This document shows, in pieces, positions 14,238 through 17,957 of a stretch of DNA of 17,957 nucleotides. Every line of letters begins with the position of its first letter. Within the stretch, counting starts at the first letter, position 1. Made by a program: the position numbers and the translations under genes. The DNA is from Beroe ovata. Its lineage: Eukaryota > Ctenophora > Nuda > Beroida > Beroidae. The notes under the pieces were generated by a model that was not told the DNA's origin, did no database searches, and saw nothing but the letters and a program-made list of their open reading frames with translations. The stretch covers positions 93,242 to 111,198 of the forward strand of contig CAMPET010000045.1 in NCBI GenBank assembly GCA_946803715.1. The letters are read 5' to 3'.

Positions 14238-14301
14238 TGGTATTCCCACAACTGAAATGCCGGATACCTATTCTTGGGTTCTGTGACCCAATTGGAATAC
14301 C
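14238..14301 (+). repeat. 10-bp inverted repeat with inner hairpin
   Basis: CTGGTATTCC near 14238 and GGAATACCAG near 14292 are perfect reverse complements. Between them TTGGGT and ACCCAA form a second, smaller stem. It may be a fragment of a miniature element; it begins right after the N at 14230. Confidence 0.5.
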
Positions 14302-14727
14302 AGATACAACCAGCTGTGATTTTAGCTGTTCCCTAGCGGCAAAGCATAAAATCATATTCATATAATTGAAGGCGCGTGAGTAAGCCATATATACAATTTT
14401 GATTTAATTGAATGAAGAATGATGATACAATATAGTATTATAATCTTCCGATCAGAATTTTCTACAAGGCTGAATATGATGAATCATTCAAACATGTATA
14501 GTCTTTCTTAAGTTAACAATTACATTGGTCCTCAACAATTCCTTGATACGATACCTATATTGCCTATTAACGATATATTACTCAATACAAATTTACAAAT
14601 AGCATAATAAATAATATAATGAAACATCAAGTAGTTAACACGTTCTTCATAAGCTGGATCAATCAACGAATTTATGTCAGTAGGTATGAGGATTCCGAGG
14701 AACTCAGGTCGTCCTATCCTGATCTAA

Positions 14728-14763
14728 GCGGCTAAGATAGCGGCTAAGATAGCGGCTAAGATC
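14728..14763 (+). repeat. 12-bp tandem repeat, three copies
   Basis: GCGGCTAAGATA occurs at 14728, 14740 and 14752 (the last ends in C). It is a plain minisatellite; no function is suggested. Confidence 0.85.
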
Positions 14764-14984
14764 ACGATAGACTAAGCGGCAGTTGCGGTATGAGTATTGA
14801 GTATGACCATTCACCACACAATTGATTGGTCATTGATTCAAATTCCGTCGACACTATAAATGATAAATATATAGTACGCCTCGTGGCTGATATATCCGGT
14901 GTAGTATGATATCTTGTACGATGTGTTGTTTTCGATGTTTTGCCACTCTTTTCTCCCCCCCCCCTTTTTCCATATATTTCTTTC

Positions 14985-15007
14985 AACACTCCACTAGGTG
15001 GAGTGTT
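14985..15007. repeat. Perfect 10-bp inverted repeat with 3-base spacer
   Basis: AACACTCCAC (14985-14994), TAG, then GTGGAGTGTT (14998-15007). Such a tight palindrome would form a cruciform or RNA hairpin. It could be the middle or end of a small transposon, but no flanking terminal repeat was recognised. Confidence 0.6.
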
Positions 15008-15854
15008 AGCTTTGACCCGCGCATCTATATGACGTTGTTTCGCACCAGTATAATGTGAGGAAACCCACAAAGACATTAGTTCAACTTCATGAAATGAGGT
15101 ATGTTGTCCTTCACGTTGTATATGGACTCATGTCTCACGTGTTTTCAAACCAACAGACACAAGAGAAGCGGTATGCACGTGTGAACAAACCGTTCACACG
15201 ACCGGCATTCTCCATTCCTTTGTTTTTCGTTTAAATTTTAGCTTCCTTCATAGTACTATCCTCAAATTTGTAATTTCATTTTCATAATCGAATAAAGAAT
15301 TACGACTATTTTCCCTTATCAATCTTTTATTCATATTCTATTCTTAGGATGATGAACTTCGTCGAGACTGACTTGGAGACCCTTCTATAAGAGTCCAAGA
15401 GTCAAAATACTGTCAAAATACTGCACAAGATGTTAAGAAGGTACTTTCAACAGTTTCTAGACCAGATACAAGGAGTGAAAACTGCTATGAAGGATAAATC
15501 AGAGCAGCAGTGCACGCTTTCTTTGGGGTGTGAAGAAGCGTTTTGATGGCCCACCTCTCTTTGGAGTACTCATCCTTGAAGCGACACCTGACCGAAGTGA
15601 ACTACCAGTTTGAGGACTCTAAGCAGATCACNTGAGTGCTTTTTTGTCTGATCATTGTTAAAGATGAAATTTGGGGTCTTGGGGTGCAGCCCCTGAAGCT
15701 ACCCGTTTTCTGCTTATAAATGTTGACTCATATCATGATCATTATCATAGTAAACAAAGCAAGGGTCTGGGACTGGGAGCCCAGCCCCAAGAGGCCACAC
15801 ATTTGTAACCACTGCTGTCCGAAGCATTAATTTTTGACCGAGAACAACCCATGG

Positions 15855-15896
15855 CCGAGGAAACTATTTTATATTCCTATAAAAGGGTATCCTCGG
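15855..15896. repeat. Inverted pair CCGAGGA/TCCTCGG enclosing a TATA-like motif
   Basis: CCGAGGA at 15855-15861 and TCCTCGG at 15890-15896 are exact reverse complements. CCTATAAAAGGG lies between them. This may be promoter-like or a repeat fragment. Confidence 0.4.
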
Positions 15897-16691
15897 TCCA
15901 GACCTTGTCCTCCTTATGAGAAACAGGTCTGACCTTGCATGAAGGGATGGATGATTGTACAAGCCTATTTGCAAGAACCATGAGGTGGGGTATTGATAAA
16001 CTCCAAAACATTATAATATCAGCCCCATAAGGTGCTTATCTGATGTCTCTATGCCGTCCAATTTTGTGTAAAGATTGCTTATCAGTACCTACGCCTATGC
16101 ATTGCATGTCTGCGTGCAAGCACAACTTCTGTACAGACAACAGAACCCCATGGTTTCGATTTCTTGTTAAACATATTTTTGAGGCTAGGCAGTAGGCACA
16201 TAATGACATGAGTCATTTATGAGAATGGAGATCATTGCTATGTGGCACCTGAAAGTCGTGGAGCTCTGTGGCCTGTGCACTCTCGACTCTAGTCTCTTGT
16301 CACCGATTTTCAATGCCATAACCCCAACCGGAAAATCTCAGAACTAGGTGCAATAACACAGTGGAAAGAATCAAGACAAGATACAGGGAGATTAGTCATT
16401 TCATTCCTCAAAAGTCAAGCTGGTAATCTTTAGATCCATGAGCCTTAGACATTTGNCGAACATCTAACTTTCTCACATCCATCAGGGATAATCGAGTTCA
16501 ATGTTTAACAGCAAGCAGTGTCATCTACAGGTCACAAGAATCGGTGGGAACATCTGCTTATCTCAACCGGTCAGGAATAAACGCATCACGGGAAAAGGAG
16601 AGACGAGTCGACTAGACTGGAGACAGCTGATAACTGATAAGAGAGTTGAAACGCAACGAGAAGATTGTGAACGAGGTGATCTCATCATGGG

Positions 16692-16727
16692 TGACGTCAA
16701 GGGGAAACGGACTCGAGGATTATAAAA
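16692..16727 (+). promoter_or_regulatory. Putative promoter (CRE plus TATA box) of a second LTR element
   Basis: TGACGTCA at 16692-16699 is a perfect cAMP-response/ATF site. TATAAAA at 16721-16727 lies 22 bases after it. About 180 bases downstream is a primer-binding-site-like TGGTGACC and then a gag-like ORF, so this is likely the U3/R border of that element's 5' LTR. LTR ends cannot be proven because the other LTR is not in the window. Confidence 0.45.
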
Positions 16728-16908
16728 TGAAGGACTAATTGTAGAAGTGTTTAGTTTTTCAAGTTTTAGAAATAGCCTACATCGTGTAATCCCCCGTTTT
16801 TGACCATCACCTTGTAAATATCCCACCTATATTCAAAAGTTACACAAATCGCTGTGTCTGGCTTTGTATACCGGAATTGGCAAATACCTGAAGTGGACAT
16901 ACAACAAG

Positions 16909-16916
16909 TGGTGACC
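16909..16916 (+). other. Primer-binding-site start, tRNA-Trp type
   Basis: TGGTGACC matches the first eight bases of the sequence complementary to the 3' end of animal tRNA-Trp, a primer used by several retroelements. It follows ACAACA, a plausible LTR end, two bases upstream, and precedes the gag-like ATG at 16927 by 18 bases. Only eight bases match. Confidence 0.4.
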
Positions 16917-16926
16917 TTGAAAAAAG

Positions 16927-17391
16927 ATGGACCCTTCGAAGAAAGAGATTGCTGCACGAGGAAAAGAGGCCCTAGAATTCCTGCAATCAATCGCCATCGA
17001 TGATGGCCTTGGGGAGATCAACGAAAGAATTCATAAGGATCTCCTAGGAATCAATCCTGAGCTGGCATCACTCACCATCTCGGATAGCGACGCTGTGAAG
17101 TTAGAGGACTCAAGCGCAGAGGAGGAACCTAGGAACAACCAAGGTAAATCTCATCCTAGAATCAGAATGACGAAGTTAAAAACGTTCCAAAAGGGCGAGA
17201 ACTCCGCACGTTTCTGTGAGAGATTTTGTGAATTCGTGACGCTAACAAAGCTGTCCGATGACAATCTCCACTGGTACTTCCTACAACACGTAGATGACAC
17301 AACATACTCGCTACTAAAGCCAGTATCACTCACTGCTGCTCAAAAGAGCAACTGCAATGAGTTCTGTGCCGTATATCGAGACGTNGCATGA
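16927..17391 (+). CDS. Gag-like N-terminal fragment of an unrelated LTR element
   Basis: 154 codons starting MDPSKKEIAARGKEALEFLQ. Residues ~85-130 (KTFQKGENSARFCERFCEFV and HWYFLQHVDDTTYSLLKPV) resemble the start of the capsid of Gypsy-type gag proteins: a GEN-F block, an aromatic F-xx-F repeat and a FLQHVDDTTY-like helix. The frame ends at TGA 17389-17391, three bases after an N at 17385, so the stop may be an assembly effect. It is not similar to the gag at 349. Confidence 0.6.
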   Translation: MDPSKKEIAARGKEALEFLQSIAIDDGLGEINERIHKDLLGINPELASLTISDSDAVKLEDSSAEEEPRNNQGKSHPRIRMTKLKTFQKGENSARFCERFCEFVTLTKLSDDNLHWYFLQHVDDTTYSLLKPVSLTAAQKSNCNEFCAVYRDXA

Positions 17392-17633
17392 ACAACATTG
17401 CATTAGATTTTCTCTTTAATGACCTTGAGGAATCAATATGTGCTACTGAATTGCTAGACTTGTGCACCACATTGAAGTCGCAGGATCTACAGCTCACTCC
17501 AGTGTCATCTACTTCTAGAGTAACTCGTCTATCCAGCACTCCTAATTCACGGTCACCACCTTCTTCCTCAAAATCTACCCACTCTACCCCCAGTTTTAAA
17601 CGAAAATCTAAAATAAAATNAGTTGAACACTAA
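17388..17633 (+). CDS. Ser/Thr-rich ORF after the gag-like fragment, possible gag remainder
   Basis: 81 codons starting at an ATG that overlaps the end of the previous ORF, in another frame, just after the N at 17385. The first ~35 residues look helical. The rest is Ser/Pro/Thr-rich and then basic (FKRKSKIK), with an N at 17620. It could be the gag continuation in a shifted frame after a gap, but no zinc knuckle is seen. Confidence 0.25.
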   Translation: MNNIALDFLFNDLEESICATELLDLCTTLKSQDLQLTPVSSTSRVTRLSSTPNSRSPPSSSKSTHSTPSFKRKSKIKXVEH

Positions 17634-17957
17634 AATGGGATGCAGCAGATGGGTGATACAGGAACTCGGGGTTGGAGGGTGGGTAGGAGCAGTCCTGTTT
17701 GAAAGTGAAACTGAGACACGAGACTGCGGCCGTCAATATATGAACAAATCATATATTTGATTGAAACAAATATTGTTAACTAAACGTTCCAATTCACACC
17801 AATATTACACACGAAGTCCCGAAGTTTTTCAAAACTGTGTTGGGGCAGTTTTTGTCGAAATTTTACTTTCGGGTCAAACTGATGTCAAAGCCGCGTTTAC
17901 GGTCGTACAGCGCAGTTAGCTTTGCTGGTGACATGGTCGAGGAAACATTTTTCGAAA
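17634..17957. other. Right edge, no gene recognised
   Basis: No ORF or repeat of note. Sequence is ordinary AT-rich DNA with a few T and A runs. Confidence 0.5.

Larger units (their letters stand above)
14230..16500. other. Flanking DNA without recognisable genes
   Basis: AT-rich sequence with no believable ORF and none of the GGGG bias of the element. Items seen are an inverted pair CTGGTATTCC/GGAATACCAG near 14238-14301, a 12-bp tandem repeat at 14728-14763, ten Cs at 14955-14964, and a near-perfect palindrome at 14985-15007. Two GC-rich hairpin-bearing segments lie near 15668-15800, and a CCGAGGA/TCCTCGG inverted pair at 15855-15896. Ns at 15632 and 16456 mark joins. It is probably decayed repeats. 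Confidence 0.6.

Noticed and set aside
14762-15076. Minus-strand open frame of 104 codons in the flank
   Set aside because: It runs through a poly-C/poly-G tract and a palindrome, is low-complexity in composition, and shows no recognisable domain.
15460-15630. Short open stretch (FLWGVKKRFDGPPLFGVL-like) that might be an exon or transposase remnant
   Set aside because: It is too short, has no splice context and no recognised family, and is next to an N.
16501-16725. 74-codon ORF in the presumed LTR of the second element
   Set aside because: It overlaps CRE and TATA elements and has no domain; likely chance.
1-17957. CRISPR array, bacterial operon or rRNA/tRNA gene
   Set aside because: The tandem repeats found are adjacent copies without spacers, promoter and splice signals are eukaryotic, and no cloverleaf or rRNA core was seen.

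Overview
The window is metazoan repeat DNA, about 40% GC, most likely from an invertebrate. The species cannot be named from the sequence. Most of it (about 1-13764) is one unusually large Ty3/Gypsy-type LTR retroelement with envelope genes, in the style of a metavirus or errantivirus. After it come a second partial copy of the same family (LTR plus the start of gag, to 14229), about 2.7 kb of gene-free flank, and the 5' start of an unrelated LTR element (about 16690-17633). Seven single Ns (904, 1215, 14230, 15632, 16456, 17385, 17620) look like assembly joins, and several coincide with breaks in genes.

Element layout: 3' part of the 5' LTR (1-322), possible primer-binding site (324-341), gag (349-813 and 865-1662, interrupted), a canonical -1 frameshift signal (heptamer 1650-1656 plus a 10-bp stem), pol (protease, RT, RNase H, integrase, 1650-5985, broken by one in-frame stop and one frameshift). 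Next is a short E-box/TATA segment that looks like an internal promoter. It precedes an accessory gene encoding an RNA-binding-type RanBP2 zinc finger (6135-6683), a cysteine-rich membrane glycoprotein (6783-8456), a noncoding block with 44-bp tandem hairpin repeats, and an F-type fusion glycoprotein with a furin site and fusion peptide (8938-11145). The last clear gene is a probable F-box protein (11538-12131). A structured GC-rich RNA element, a polypurine tract (12983-13002) and the 3' LTR (13003-13764) follow. The LTR has a duplicated E-box/CCAAT module and a correctly spaced TATA-like/initiator core promoter.

Read together, this is a complex endogenous retrovirus-like element. Gag and Gag-Pol would be set by -1 frameshifting, and the downstream genes by splicing and perhaps an internal promoter. 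Two separate surface glycoproteins would handle attachment and fusion. Accessory proteins could act on viral RNA (zinc finger) and host SCF ubiquitin ligases (F-box). Both glycoprotein genes, the zinc-finger gene and the F-box gene are open, while gag and pol are damaged. Some of that damage may be assembly error. The + strand is strikingly rich in GGGG runs, often inside AAGGGGAAA-like purine tracts, in coding and noncoding parts alike, while CCCC is almost absent.
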